From DASUVM01 sp963704675 (lineage in GTDB: Bacteria; Patescibacteriota; Saccharimonadia; Saccharimonadales; Saccharimonadaceae), in the NCBI GenBank assembly GCA_963704675.1, contig OY969928.1, positions 806,001 to 870,000 of the forward strand: DNA of 64,000 nt, read 5' to 3'. The notes under the pieces were generated by a model. That model was not told the DNA's origin. It saw only the letters and a list, made by a program, of their open reading frames with translations, and made no database searches. Below, one piece after another: positions 43,328 through 52,186 of the stretch. Each line of letters begins with the position of its first letter. Position 1 is the first letter of the stretch. The translations under genes were made by a program, and so were the position numbers.

Positions 43328-43954
43328 CTAGGTTATTGCAGGCGTGTTATCGAGCGCCTGCCACAGGTACCAACTTGCAATTGATTCATAAGGGTGCCAG
43401 TGATACTTCTCAGCGAGTTGATAGATGTCGGCTGGAGTGGGCAGCTGCTCGAATTTATATAATTGCTTAATGCTGCTACGAATACCAAGGTCGCCAACTG
43501 GCAATATATTGGGGCGAGCCATCGCAAACATTAAAAACATGTGTGCTGTCCACTCGCCAATACCTTTAACGGCCGTTAATTCTTTAATGATATCAACGTT
43601 ACTCATGTTAGAAAATTTCTCAAGTTCAAGTTGACCGCTCACGATATGATCGGCTAAACTCTTGATGTAGTTCGCTTTTGACCTGCTTAATCCCACTGAA
43701 CGTAACACTTCAACATCAGTTACTAAAATCTGATCGGGTGACGGATATTTGCCGTCAAAGAGCGCTGAAAAACGATTTTGAATACTCCTTGCTGCCTTAA
43801 CGCTCAGTTGTTGACCGATAATACTATCAACGAGTTCCCCATAATAATCACTGTGGGGCTGAATGGTGCAAAGCCCCACTTTTTCTATGATTGGTGCAAG
43901 CACTGGATCATATTTGCGTAGGTGCATAACCGCTCTTTTATAAATACTTTCCAT
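43328..43954 (-). CDS. DNA-3-methyladenine glycosylase, AlkA-like (HhH-GPD)
   Basis: About 208 residues from ATG 43954; a leaderless-type box TTACAAT lies nine bases upstream on the minus strand, which favours this start over 43996. The helix-hairpin-helix ELTAVKGIGEWTAHMFLMF and the catalytic-aspartate segment ILPVGDLGIRSSIKQLY are complete, so it should excise alkylated purines. The protein lacks the N-terminal AlkA_N domain, as in short bacterial and archaeal forms. It starts divergently 45 bases from the wall-associated gene at 43999. Confidence 0.88.
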   Translation of the reverse strand: MESIYKRAVMHLRKYDPVLAPIIEKVGLCTIQPHSDYYGELVDSIIGQQLSVKAARSIQNRFSALFDGKYPSPDQILVTDVEVLRSVGLSRSKANYIKSLADHIVSGQLELEKFSNMSNVDIIKELTAVKGIGEWTAHMFLMFAMARPNILPVGDLGIRSSIKQLYKFEQLPTPADIYQLAEKYHWHPYESIASWYLWQALDNTPAIT

Positions 43955-43998
43955 CAGGGTATTATTGTAACAGGCTCTCTTCAGGACTGACATCATTT

Positions 43999-45006
43999 AT
44001 GCGACCACTAAGAACAAAACCAACATTTACGCCACCGATAAAACGATCACTTAAAGCTTGGTTAAAGCCATTAATACTCGTGGGAGCGCTTGGAATTGTC
44101 GTTTTTCTCGGCCTATTTTATCAAACGCACGTACTGCCGAATGTTAGTTTGGCTTCGGTTGGCGTGGGTAACAGAACACTAGTAGAACTCGAAGCAATAG
44201 CTCAGAAGCAATTTCAAAAAATGCAGTTTCGATTTGTTTCATCTTCAAAAACGGTAACAGCCTCGGCCCAGGAGCTTGGCGTTACGCTTAATGTTAAAAA
44301 AACAGCCGAACAAGCATATAATGCCCGGCGTCACTTATTTGATGCGCCATTATTATGGCAGTCCCTTAACACGTCGCTTATTGTTGAATATAATCGTGAG
44401 CACATTGAACAGTTCTTAGCTCGGACTTTCAGTGATGAATTTTTACAGCCCACTGACGCAACACTACAATTTGACGAAAACTTGAATGAATTTGGGGTAG
44501 TTGAAGGTAAGTTTGGTAGGGGCTTTGCTGTTGCGGAAGTAATAGGGAGCTTCAATCAGCTTGTAAGGGAGCCCAGCCTTATAACGATGTCATTTAAGAA
44601 TCTTGTTGAACCGGAGCGCACCGCTGTCTCAGTTGCAAAAACCGGCGACGAGGTAAATGCTATTATTCGCCTCAGCTTCAGCTTTTTATATCAAAATAAG
44701 GTAATGTATGTTGCTGAACCAAACGAAATCGCTGCTTGGTTAGGTTTTAAACCAGGTAATAAACCGGGGCAACTAACTATAGCCTATAACCGCCAAGCTA
44801 TCGCTAACTTTTTAGAAACGAAGGTAACGAAAAGCCTTAATGATTTCTATGGTCCCGAAGGCAGTATCCCAGCTGCAGATCTCACCGTTGCGCCAGCGAC
44901 GGAATCCCTGCGTTTGCAAGCGGTGGACGATTTAATTAACGATATTATCTCTGCTGCAGATAAAAAGACCGACATAGGGAAAGAATTGAAAGTTATTAAT
45001 AAATGA
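43999..45006 (+). CDS. Membrane-anchored protein with two peptidoglycan-binding (PG_binding_4) domains
   Basis: A 335-residue protein. A basic N-terminus and one helix (PLILVGALGIVVFLGLFY) anchor it. The external part resembles the paired PG_binding_4 modules that precede L,D-transpeptidase or VanW domains: VSLASVGVGNRTLVELEAIAQKQF and a second copy near residues 190-285. No YkuD or VanW catalytic domain follows, so it probably binds rather than cuts the wall. It overlaps mutY by ATGA, an odd partnership that may simply reflect compact packing. Confidence 0.7.
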   Translation: MRPLRTKPTFTPPIKRSLKAWLKPLILVGALGIVVFLGLFYQTHVLPNVSLASVGVGNRTLVELEAIAQKQFQKMQFRFVSSSKTVTASAQELGVTLNVKKTAEQAYNARRHLFDAPLLWQSLNTSLIVEYNREHIEQFLARTFSDEFLQPTDATLQFDENLNEFGVVEGKFGRGFAVAEVIGSFNQLVREPSLITMSFKNLVEPERTAVSVAKTGDEVNAIIRLSFSFLYQNKVMYVAEPNEIAAWLGFKPGNKPGQLTIAYNRQAIANFLETKVTKSLNDFYGPEGSIPAADLTVAPATESLRLQAVDDLINDIISAADKKTDIGKELKVINK

Positions 45007-45824
45007 ACAAACAGCAGCAACTATTTCAAGAAACAGTACTCGGCTATTATCGGGGTCATGGCCGTCACAATTTACCATGGCGCCAAAATACGGAGCCTTA
45101 TCATATTTTAATAAGTGAAATAATGCTACAGCAAACACAAGTTGGGCGAGTTTTGCCGAAGTTTCGCCAGTTTTTGATGACCTTTTCAACTTTTGAAAGC
45201 TTGGCGCAGGCGCCGCTTGCCGATGTGCTTAGTGTTTGGTTAGGGCTGGGCTATAATCGTCGAGCTCGGTTTTTACACATGGCAGCGCTGAAGGTGAGCG
45301 AAGACTTTGGCGGTGAATTACCTCATGACCAAGCCTCACTCGAGTCTTTGCCCGGTGTCGGTCCCAATACCGCCGGTGCGATTATGGCCTATGCTTTTAA
45401 TAAGCCGGCAATTTTTATTGAAACAAATATTCGCACTGTTTATATTCATCATTTTTTTAAAGATCGTGGCGATGTTGATGATCGTGAGATTAAGGTATTG
45501 CTTACACAAACCACTGACACGGCTCATCCGCGCGAATGGTATTGGGCATTAATGGATTACGGCACATATCTTAAGGCGGCGAGCAATAATATTCACCGCT
45601 CACGTCACTACGTGAAACAATCAAAGTTTGAAGGGTCGCTCAGACAACTGCGCGGTGCAGTACTGAGAGAACTGCACAAAGAACCACTTTCAGAGACATT
45701 GCTTCACGCAAAGTTAACCGACGAACGGCTCGAGCTGGTATTGCAGACATTGCGCAGTGAAGGCTTCTTAGAGCAAACGAAAGGTGGTCTCTTTCGTTTG
45801 ACAGGCCAAAGAGACCTGCCATAA
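45003..45824 (+). CDS. mutY: MutY-like adenine DNA glycosylase without iron-sulfur cluster
   Basis: A 273-residue protein. The HhH-GPD core has PWRQNTEPYHILISEIMLQQTQV (with the catalytic Glu), LESLPGVGPNTAGAIMAYAF (HhH), and FIETNIRTVYIHHFF where MutY normally has D-x-N-V; the usual catalytic Asp is Glu here. The C-x6-C-x2-C-x5-C cluster loop expected after MDYGTYLK is absent. The C-terminal NUDT1-like domain is replaced by a short winged helix (LRQLRGAVLRELHKEPLSE). It may still remove A opposite 8-oxoG, but chemistry could differ. It is translationally coupled to both neighbours. Confidence 0.82.
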   Translation: MNKQQQLFQETVLGYYRGHGRHNLPWRQNTEPYHILISEIMLQQTQVGRVLPKFRQFLMTFSTFESLAQAPLADVLSVWLGLGYNRRARFLHMAALKVSEDFGGELPHDQASLESLPGVGPNTAGAIMAYAFNKPAIFIETNIRTVYIHHFFKDRGDVDDREIKVLLTQTTDTAHPREWYWALMDYGTYLKAASNNIHRSRHYVKQSKFEGSLRQLRGAVLRELHKEPLSETLLHAKLTDERLELVLQTLRSEGFLEQTKGGLFRLTGQRDLP

Positions 45825-46384
45825 TGACACTAAGCATGAAACGCTCACTAAAAGCTGCTATTATCTTTGGCCTTATCGCTGCCGGTGCCACTGCAAGTTT
45901 TTGGTTGGCTAAAGCGTATGCCGCTGAGGCGACACTCGAACAGCAGCAGGCGATTATCACACGCTGCGATCAGCTACGGGTGCAGCTAGGCACTGTCCAA
46001 AAAAACGAAACAGCTACTCGCGTGAACCGGGGTAGGGTATATGATCTTGAAATTATTCCTTATGTTGTTGCCTTTAATAGCCGTATTGCCGTTAATAATA
46101 TTGACGCGCCTGAGCTTATTAGTATATCGGCGCAAATTCAAGCAGGCGTGAACGCATATGCTAATTTGTTTACAACCTATTCAGACGATCTCACAACCGC
46201 TCAAAGAGTTGACTGTAAAACGAAACCCAGTGAGTTTTACGATTGGCTTGACAAAGCTCGAGCTGATCGTGCGACATTAGCCGCTCAAGTTGCCCGTATT
46301 GATCAACTCGTTGCCGCTTATACTGCGCAGTTACAAATCTTAGAAGAGCGTTTCACGCCTGTTATTAATGGAGGCCAGCAATAG
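45824..46384 (+). CDS. Exported protein of unknown function
   Basis: A 186-residue protein overlapping the mutY stop by one base (TAATG); ATG 45836 is a possible second start. It has a signal peptide with core AAIIFGLIAAGATASFWLA and a likely cleavage after AKAYA. The mature region is mostly helical, with two cysteines (TRCDQL and RVDCKTK) that could bond, and coiled-coil propensity near the end (DQLVAAYTAQLQILEERF). No family recognised. It is co-transcribed with the membrane protein that follows two bases later. Confidence 0.65.
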   Translation: MTLSMKRSLKAAIIFGLIAAGATASFWLAKAYAAEATLEQQQAIITRCDQLRVQLGTVQKNETATRVNRGRVYDLEIIPYVVAFNSRIAVNNIDAPELISISAQIQAGVNAYANLFTTYSDDLTTAQRVDCKTKPSEFYDWLDKARADRATLAAQVARIDQLVAAYTAQLQILEERFTPVINGGQQ

Positions 46385-46386
46385 CT

Positions 46387-46776
46387 ATGTCTGAGCATAT
46401 CGTTACTCATCACACGCATGAACAAATAGATCAAGAAATTGATCCAAAGCGCCATTTTGGTTTATCAACTGCACTCGCGGCAGCAATTGGGGCGGCGCTT
46501 TTCTTGACAGGCGTGAGTACGACACTTTATTTATCGAGCAATTTTTCACGTATTGATCTTAGTAAACCAAAAAATGCCGACGTCCGTAGCCAAGTTACAT
46601 CGGTCAGTGAAGATAATCAAATTGATTCAAGCGGCCCAGTTACACGCGAGAGTATTAAAGAAATGCGCGAACATATGCAGGCGGCACAAACAACCCTGAA
46701 AAAGTCAGGTAGCTTTGATTCACCGGTACTTGAAGACATAACGCTTGGCATTGGTGCCAGCGAACAGGCACCATAA
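46387..46776 (+). CDS. Single-pass membrane protein of unknown function
   Basis: A 129-residue protein with one helix (about residues 29-52, STALAAAIGAALFLTGVSTTLYL), a histidine-rich cytoplasmic start (HHTHEQ) and an external polar tail of about 75 residues. No family recognised. It follows the exported protein by two bases, so the two may form a pair in the envelope. Confidence 0.6.
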   Translation: MSEHIVTHHTHEQIDQEIDPKRHFGLSTALAAAIGAALFLTGVSTTLYLSSNFSRIDLSKPKNADVRSQVTSVSEDNQIDSSGPVTRESIKEMREHMQAAQTTLKKSGSFDSPVLEDITLGIGASEQAP

Positions 46777-46867
46777 TAGTAGCCTAGAGCCAAGTAATGG
46801 CGTCTTCTTGAGATTTATAAATTTAAGCGATACCCCTGCTATCTTAACGGTAGCTTTAAGCGCCTTG

Positions 46868-46873
46868 TATACT
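46868..46873 (+). promoter_or_regulatory. -10 box of a leaderless gene
   Basis: TATACT six bases before the ATG at 46880, so the message should start at or next to the start codon. Confidence 0.6.
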
Positions 46874-46879
46874 TAATCT

Positions 46880-47506
46880 ATGAGTGAAAGATTTAATCCG
46901 CAAGATAGCTCGCTCTATCAAAAGGCCAACAATGGCACGTTGGAGGACGAAGATGCACGAGTAGGAATCGGCCGGTTAGTACTGAACCCTGAAGCTTTTA
47001 CTTCTGCTCAAGAGTATTTGCGTCGTCGAACACCAGGGTTACCTTTAGAAGTGCTGAATCCGTTTCTGTATCTTCTTGCGGCAAAAGATATGTCGAAAGA
47101 TGAGTCCGGCGGAAAATTCACCCGAACCCATGCCCAAGCTATTCTTGATACACTACCCGATCACCCTGATTATATTCCATCATATGCTACAACTGACCTT
47201 GAATGTGTCGTCAAAGGACTGAGTGTTCGTTCAAATCATCAGGGTAAAATCTGCCGAATTCGCTATATGGTAGATGTTCAAGAACAATATTACGTTGGCC
47301 GCCTTCAGAGAGAACGGGCTATGTTGCTTGGTCATGCCGGTGTAGAATTAACTAACCCAGAGGACTTGAAGCTCAGATTGCGTATAGCGATGTTGCGTCG
47401 TGCTCGCAATGAATCATCTGTAGCCTGTGCTATGGGGCAACTCTTGCCTGAGTGCGTTACACTAGGTCCGATTCAGCTTGAACCGGTGCCAGAGGCGAAG
47501 TCTTAA
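46880..47506 (+). CDS. Hypothetical soluble protein
   Basis: A 208-residue soluble protein with no membrane segment and no family I can name. It has a helical N-terminal half (EAFTSAQEYLRRRTPGLPLEVLNPF) and a strand-rich middle (GKICRIRYMVDVQEQYYVG). The start is supported by a -10 box six bases upstream and by the lack of any ribosome site, that is, a leaderless message. It converges with the mscS-type gene. Confidence 0.65.
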   Translation: MSERFNPQDSSLYQKANNGTLEDEDARVGIGRLVLNPEAFTSAQEYLRRRTPGLPLEVLNPFLYLLAAKDMSKDESGGKFTRTHAQAILDTLPDHPDYIPSYATTDLECVVKGLSVRSNHQGKICRIRYMVDVQEQYYVGRLQRERAMLLGHAGVELTNPEDLKLRLRIAMLRRARNESSVACAMGQLLPECVTLGPIQLEPVPEAKS

Positions 47507-47555
47507 CACCCTAAAAATTGAAGAGATGGCACTGTTGGTTGCATTCAATCCATTG

Positions 47556-48476
47556 CTATACTTTAATTTTTGACTTTGTTTGCCTACCGGTGATTGCCGG
47601 AATTGCGATTGGTGCCGTGCCGGTATGCGTGAGCTTGATATCTTTGCCGTGAAAGGCTTTTAAAAGACGTTTTCTGAGTTCGCCAGTGACCGACCATTGT
47701 TGTGAGGGTTCGGTTTTGGCGGTAATTTTTACTTCGAGTGAAGTGTCTGTGAAAGCACCGATATTAAGAAACCGGGGTGGTTCGAGAATTCGTTCTTTCC
47801 AGGGAGATTCCTCAGCCATTTTATTACCAACCTTGTTAATCAGCTCAGCCAATGTGTCGATATCAGTCTCTGGTTCGACATTAATCGTGAGGTTCACCTT
47901 ACTATATCCCATGGTTTTATTAATAACGTGAACAATATTGCCGTTTGTTAAGTAATGGACATTGCCATCGGTGTCGCGCAGCATGGTCGAACGAATCGAA
48001 ATTTTTTCAACGGTGCCACTGGCACCTTCAATATCAATAACATCGCCAACTCGATACTGATTTTCGGTAATAATAAATATACCAGTTATAAAGTCTTTTA
48101 TAAGTGACTGTGCCCCAAAACCAAGAGCGATACCAATAATACCGGCACTGGCAAATACCGGCTCAAGCCGGACACCGGGAAAGATATTGAGAACGATTAC
48201 TAAAATACCCACAATCCATATGAGCGCTTTCCAGATAGCCGTGGAAAGACTAATAAGTGTATCTTGACGCTTGCGTATATCTTCAGGCGACATTTCAACA
48301 TGCGTGAAACGATTATTACGTACCGTACGACGAATAATTTGTGTAATAGCCACGCTACCAAAGCGTCGCGCTAACCACATAACAATAATGGCAATTAAGG
48401 TGAATCCAGTGGCTTGGCCAAGCCACTTCCACATATTTTCGGCTGATCCAAAAATTGAGGATATAAAATCATTCAT
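47556..48476 (-). CDS. MscS-family mechanosensitive channel
   Basis: A 306-residue protein. Three N-terminal helices end in the pore helix PVFASAGIIGIALGFGAQSLIKDFITGIFII, the small-residue-rich TM3 of MscS. The beta domain follows with YRVGDVIDIEGASGTVEKISIRSTMLRDTDG, and a mixed C-terminal domain. It releases solutes when the membrane is stretched by osmotic downshock. It is divergent from the truncated tsaC at 48498, with only 21 bases between the starts. Confidence 0.92.
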   Translation of the reverse strand: MNDFISSIFGSAENMWKWLGQATGFTLIAIIVMWLARRFGSVAITQIIRRTVRNNRFTHVEMSPEDIRKRQDTLISLSTAIWKALIWIVGILVIVLNIFPGVRLEPVFASAGIIGIALGFGAQSLIKDFITGIFIITENQYRVGDVIDIEGASGTVEKISIRSTMLRDTDGNVHYLTNGNIVHVINKTMGYSKVNLTINVEPETDIDTLAELINKVGNKMAEESPWKERILEPPRFLNIGAFTDTSLEVKITAKTEPSQQWSVTGELRKRLLKAFHGKDIKLTHTGTAPIAIPAITGRQTKSKIKV

Positions 48477-48497
48477 CTTAATGCTAGTATAGCAGTT

Positions 48498-48680
48498 GTG
48501 AAAATCTATACTAATCGCTTAGATCCTGACGTTATTCATTGCCTGAAGAATGATGGAGTTGCCGTTATAAGAACTGATACACTCTACGGTGTTGTCGCTT
48601 TGGTGTCGTCGCATTCAGCGGTTGAACGTGTTTATAAACTGCGGCCCCTCCCTGACGGTACTATAGAAAGGTTACGATAA
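48498..48680 (+). pseudogene. tsaC: Truncated TsaC/Sua5 (threonylcarbamoyl-AMP synthase), N-terminal fragment
   Basis: Only 60 residues, starting at GTG 48498 with TAGTAT seven bases upstream. The fragment VIRTDTLYGVVALVSSHSAVERVYKLR is the start of the YrdC domain, whose full length is about 180-200 residues. It ends after PLPDGTIERLR, one base before trmB. The lost part includes the rest of the ATP and bicarbonate site, so it should be inactive. The join with trmB looks like a deletion. TsaC activity is needed for t6A in tRNA, so a full copy should exist elsewhere unless this is an assembly or biological loss. Confidence 0.7.
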
Positions 48681-48681
48681 T

Positions 48682-49344
48682 ATGAGTTCTAAACCCGAAG
48701 ATTTCATTATTGCCAGAAAACGCAAAAAATATAAGTTTGCCCGTTTTGAAGAATTACCAAATTGTTATGAAGCCAAACAGTTTACTAGTGATGTACGGGA
48801 TGATTTTTTGCAAGATTGCTCGTTAATAGTTGAGCTTGGCGCTGGTACTGGCCATTTTTCCTTAGAATTAGCTCGTCGTTATCCTGGGCGAGCTTTTGTA
48901 GCAGCTGATGTGAAGGCAGACCGGCTCTATCAAGGAGCACGGATTGCTGCAGAAGAAGGGCTGGCAAACATTTGTTTTGTACGTGTCCACGCTAACCATT
49001 TATTAGACCTTTTTAAGGCGCATTCGCTCAGCGAATTATGGCTCACTTTCCCTGATCCTTATCCGAAAAAGCGTGCTGCTAAACACCGCATGACGCATCG
49101 GCATTTTCTTGAAATATACAAACAATTGTTGATGAAAGGGGGAGTTTTTCACTTTAAAACTGATAACCAACCGCTCTTTTTGTGGAGTTTAGAACAAATT
49201 GTCGCCGAAAAGCTGCAGCTGACATTTCTGAGTTTTGATCTGCATGCACATGATGCTCCGAATGACTACAAAATTCAAACCACTTATGAAAAACGCTACT
49301 TGCATGAAGCAAAACCGATCTGGGCGCTTGATGCTTCTATATGA
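48682..49344 (+). CDS. trmB: tRNA (guanine-N7-)-methyltransferase
   Basis: A 220-residue protein that makes m7G46 in tRNA. It shows the SAM site IVELGAGTGHFSLELARRYPGRAFVAAD and the TrmB signature LWLTFPDPYPKKRAAKHRMTHRHFL. The N-terminus RKRKKYKFARFEELPNCY is also typical. It starts one base after the tsaC fragment, so it is probably read from the same promoter, keeping a tRNA-modification pairing. A long hairpin begins at its stop codon. Confidence 0.92.
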   Translation: MSSKPEDFIIARKRKKYKFARFEELPNCYEAKQFTSDVRDDFLQDCSLIVELGAGTGHFSLELARRYPGRAFVAADVKADRLYQGARIAAEEGLANICFVRVHANHLLDLFKAHSLSELWLTFPDPYPKKRAAKHRMTHRHFLEIYKQLLMKGGVFHFKTDNQPLFLWSLEQIVAEKLQLTFLSFDLHAHDAPNDYKIQTTYEKRYLHEAKPIWALDASI

Positions 49345-49420
49345 CAGATAGACTTCTAAGCTAACAAACTTATCGGCTTAGGAGTCTACCTGTCGCTCAT
49401 CTCAAGCGACGAACGACAGG
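49344..49420. terminator. Overlapping alternative hairpins between trmB and the GC-rich minus-strand gene
   Basis: ACAGATAGACTTCTAAGC (49344-49361) pairs with 49376-49393 over 18 bp with one mismatch and one wobble, starting on the last base of the trmB stop. CCTGTCG (49389-49395) pairs instead with CGACAGG (49414-49420). The two hairpins share bases and exclude each other. Confidence 0.6.
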
Positions 49421-49432
49421 TTACTCCTTGCG

Positions 49433-50068
49433 CTATTCAGAAAACGACTGAGGGCGACCGCTTGCATCGACAGTGAAGCGTTGACCGCCAAGATTATGTA
49501 CTTGTTGTAGAGCGGGATGCGGCCAATTCTTGTTGTTGTACCAGGAGTGGCTTGCATGACGCTCGTGCCACTCTCTAGTAACCTTGATTATAGCCTCGCT
49601 GAAGTCATTCTCTACTTTATGCCCTTCAGTGATATTAATATTGCTATCGTGTCCGGCAGTGCCGTTGAAGAAACCACGGTTACCCACTGATGTCAACTTG
49701 TTGCGAGACCTGCCGTTGCCACGAGGGTGCAAAGCTCGAAGATTGCTGAATCCCATGATGGCGCGATGGCGGGCACCACAAGCTTTGTCGACTGCCTCGA
49801 GAAGAAAGCTGCGGCCTTTTTCACCAATACAAATGGTGAACATGATAGTGTCGAATGACGGCACGAAGGCTTCAGCTGTTGGATCGAGCATGACAACGGC
49901 GGAATTGCGTCGGTATCCCGGAGCATCCGTGTGACAAGCTTCTTCAATTCGTTCGCGAAGCTTGTTCGCAATCTCGGCGATGATGAGGGGCAGCATCTCG
50001 TTGCCGCTGACATCCTTGGTGACATCGCCGTAGGGGTACTGCACGACTTCGATTTCTACCGGTAGCAT
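49433..50068 (-). CDS. GC-rich hypothetical protein
   Basis: A 211-residue soluble protein without a family I recognise. The N-terminal half is mixed (VEIEVVQYPYGDVTKDVSG, FDTIMFTICIGEKGRSFLLEAVDKA); the second half is rich in Asn, His and Arg (HPRGNGRSRNKL, SWYNNKNWPHP). Codon choice is GC-richer than in trmB and murC on either side, as with 34369, 42818 and 60439. It ends near paired hairpins. Its function is unknown. Confidence 0.6.
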   Translation of the reverse strand: MLPVEIEVVQYPYGDVTKDVSGNEMLPLIIAEIANKLRERIEEACHTDAPGYRRNSAVVMLDPTAEAFVPSFDTIMFTICIGEKGRSFLLEAVDKACGARHRAIMGFSNLRALHPRGNGRSRNKLTSVGNRGFFNGTAGHDSNINITEGHKVENDFSEAIIKVTREWHERHASHSWYNNKNWPHPALQQVHNLGGQRFTVDASGRPQSFSE

Positions 50069-50142
50069 ACGGCTCCTATTCTGGAATCATAAGCGACAAG
50101 GAGAGCTCGGGGTTGAGCCAACGTTACCTTAGCAAGAAATTC

Positions 50143-51405
50143 TTATTTGCTCAAATGTTCACGCAGCCAGCCATCAATCGAACCAGCGCCCATGCAGAGC
50201 ACGAGTCGGCCGGCACTAAGATCTTGTTGAATATCATGCCAAAGATATTCATTTAAATTAGCAATTTGCACGACATCTTTATTGGTGAGCTCTGAAGCGA
50301 GCTCCTCGGGAGTCAGAACTGCTTGGTTCTCATCTTCGCGGCTCAGATAAGTGGGCAGCCAATAAATTTTCTCAGCTCCCTGCATACAGTCAGCATATTG
50401 ATGTCGCAGCTCATGCTGACGGCGGTTTTGATGCGGTTGGTAGACAAGCACAACATGGTCTGAGAGTTCGCGCGCTAGCTGTGTCATGGCTTTAATTTCG
50501 TCGGGGTGATGGCCGTAATCAGAGTAGAGATTTGGCGCTAGCTGTTCAAAACGGCGTGCCGTGCCAGGAAAGCGGTTCAATATTTCTTGGCCTTGATGCT
50601 CGCGTGTGTCAAAAAGCTGTTTAGCAAGCTCTAAGACTAAAAAGGCGTTTTGGCGATTATGCTTACCGGCGAGCTTGAACCTATTTAAATCGCCATCGTT
50701 TGAAAAGGCGGTATAACTCACGTGTTCACCAATTGGCTCCAGAAAATGTTCGTCGCGTTCCCAAAGAATGGTACGGTTGCTCTGCTCTAAAAAAATGCGA
50801 AAAGCAGTTTTATATTCGCTAATTGTCGGAAACGTATCGGGGTGATCATAGCTAAGGCTGGTAATAATACTTGCATGTGGCCAAAAATGTAGAAAATTTC
50901 GATCGTATTCATCACATTCGTAGACAAAATATTCACTTCTAGGGTCAAAATGTCCACTTGGACCGAAGCTAATTGTTGTACCAATTGAGTAACTAACCGG
51001 CATACCAAGCTGTTTCATAAGCCAGACCAGCATTGCGGTGGTGGTAGTTTTGCCGTGTGTGCCGGCAATAGCAAGCAGTTTTAACTTTTTTTCTTTAATG
51101 ATGTGGGCGAGGAGTTCGTCGCGTTTCGTGGTTCGGATGCCTTGGTTTTGAGCGAACTGCAGCTCAGGGTGACCGGCTGGAAGGGCACCAGTGTACACGA
51201 GCCAATCAACGGGCTTTTCTTGATGATAGTCAGCGATATCTGTTGCAGATTGGCCAATACGTATATTAATACCCTGTTGTTGCAGTTGTTTTGTCATAAG
51301 GCTTTCGGCGATGTCTGAGCCGGATACCTCATAACCGGCATCGCGGGCAATTTGCGCCAGTGGTCCGAGACCGACCCCCCCAATGCCAGAGAAATAGATA
51401 TGCAT
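50143..51405 (-). CDS. murC: UDP-N-acetylmuramate--L-alanine ligase
   Basis: A 420-residue cytoplasmic Mur ligase that adds the first amino acid to UDP-MurNAc. The Rossmann start YFSGIGGVGLGPLAQIARDAGYEVSGSD is characteristic of MurC/Mpl; the ATP loop AGTHGKTTTTAMLVWLM, the central EYFVYECDEYDRNF and the C-terminal YSDYGHHPDEIKA are complete. It is slightly shorter than the 450-490 of model MurC. Mpl-type recycling ligase is the alternative. Together with ddl it shows a conventional peptidoglycan route. Confidence 0.9.
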   Translation of the reverse strand: MHIYFSGIGGVGLGPLAQIARDAGYEVSGSDIAESLMTKQLQQQGINIRIGQSATDIADYHQEKPVDWLVYTGALPAGHPELQFAQNQGIRTTKRDELLAHIIKEKKLKLLAIAGTHGKTTTTAMLVWLMKQLGMPVSYSIGTTISFGPSGHFDPRSEYFVYECDEYDRNFLHFWPHASIITSLSYDHPDTFPTISEYKTAFRIFLEQSNRTILWERDEHFLEPIGEHVSYTAFSNDGDLNRFKLAGKHNRQNAFLVLELAKQLFDTREHQGQEILNRFPGTARRFEQLAPNLYSDYGHHPDEIKAMTQLARELSDHVVLVYQPHQNRRQHELRHQYADCMQGAEKIYWLPTYLSREDENQAVLTPEELASELTNKDVVQIANLNEYLWHDIQQDLSAGRLVLCMGAGSIDGWLREHLSK

Positions 51406-51497
51406 AGCCTTAGTATCAAGGATTAGGATTATTTTGGCAACGCAGTGCCCAAGGGCTTATACTGGTACCATAGTGGCAACTCTAACTTTAGGGTGGG

Positions 51498-52115
51498 ATG
51501 AACAAGAAGCGACTACATCATTATTTAACGGTGCTTCGGCGACTGAGGACGTGGCAACTTATTGTCATCGCTTTGATTTTAACCGGTATTTCGGTCGGAC
51601 TGCTTCGCAGTAATAGTATTGAGGCAGTCCGCTTGTTTGAATCTGTTAAACAAACTGATCGTGAGGACAAAGACGTCTATGTGGCACTAAACAAATTGCA
51701 GCACTACGTGACGAGCCACATGAACACTCAACTTGAGCGTGTGAGCCTTGAGAAAACGTTTGAGCGAGACTACCAGGCGGCAATTGACAAACTTGCTCAT
51801 AGCGGCTCAATTTATGACGATCAATATGATGAAGCACAGCTGGCCTGCCGCGATCAGAACCGAATCTCATACGTTGCCTATTCGCTTTGTGTTGAGCGAA
51901 AGTTAGCCGAAGTAGCCCCAGGCCAAGATCCATTACTGAAAGCTAATACACCAAAACCTGAGCTTTATCAATATACGTTCGTCAGCCCGACGTGGTCGTT
52001 TGATCTTGCAGGAATCGTCTTGGCGATAACAGTAGTTTTATATCTTATTATTGTCTGTAAGTTGGGCTTACAATTTATCCTTTACCTGATCATTCGCCGC
52101 CGTCATCTGGCGTAA
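51498..52115 (+). CDS. Bitopic membrane protein of unknown function
   Basis: A 205-residue protein with two helices, at about residues 20-37 (LIVIALILTGISVGLL) and 170-192, flanking an external helical domain. Two cysteines (LACRDQNR and SLCVERKL) could bond outside. The cytoplasmic tail is basic (IIRRRHLA). No family recognised. A -10-like TTATACT box precedes it near 51458. Confidence 0.6.
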   Translation: MNKKRLHHYLTVLRRLRTWQLIVIALILTGISVGLLRSNSIEAVRLFESVKQTDREDKDVYVALNKLQHYVTSHMNTQLERVSLEKTFERDYQAAIDKLAHSGSIYDDQYDEAQLACRDQNRISYVAYSLCVERKLAEVAPGQDPLLKANTPKPELYQYTFVSPTWSFDLAGIVLAITVVLYLIIVCKLGLQFILYLIIRRRHLA

Positions 52116-52186
52116 GCCTATTGACAGACGTGTTCTCAGAGCGCTAAGGTTAACATCGTAAAGCCTGTTAAAAGGAGGACAATCTC

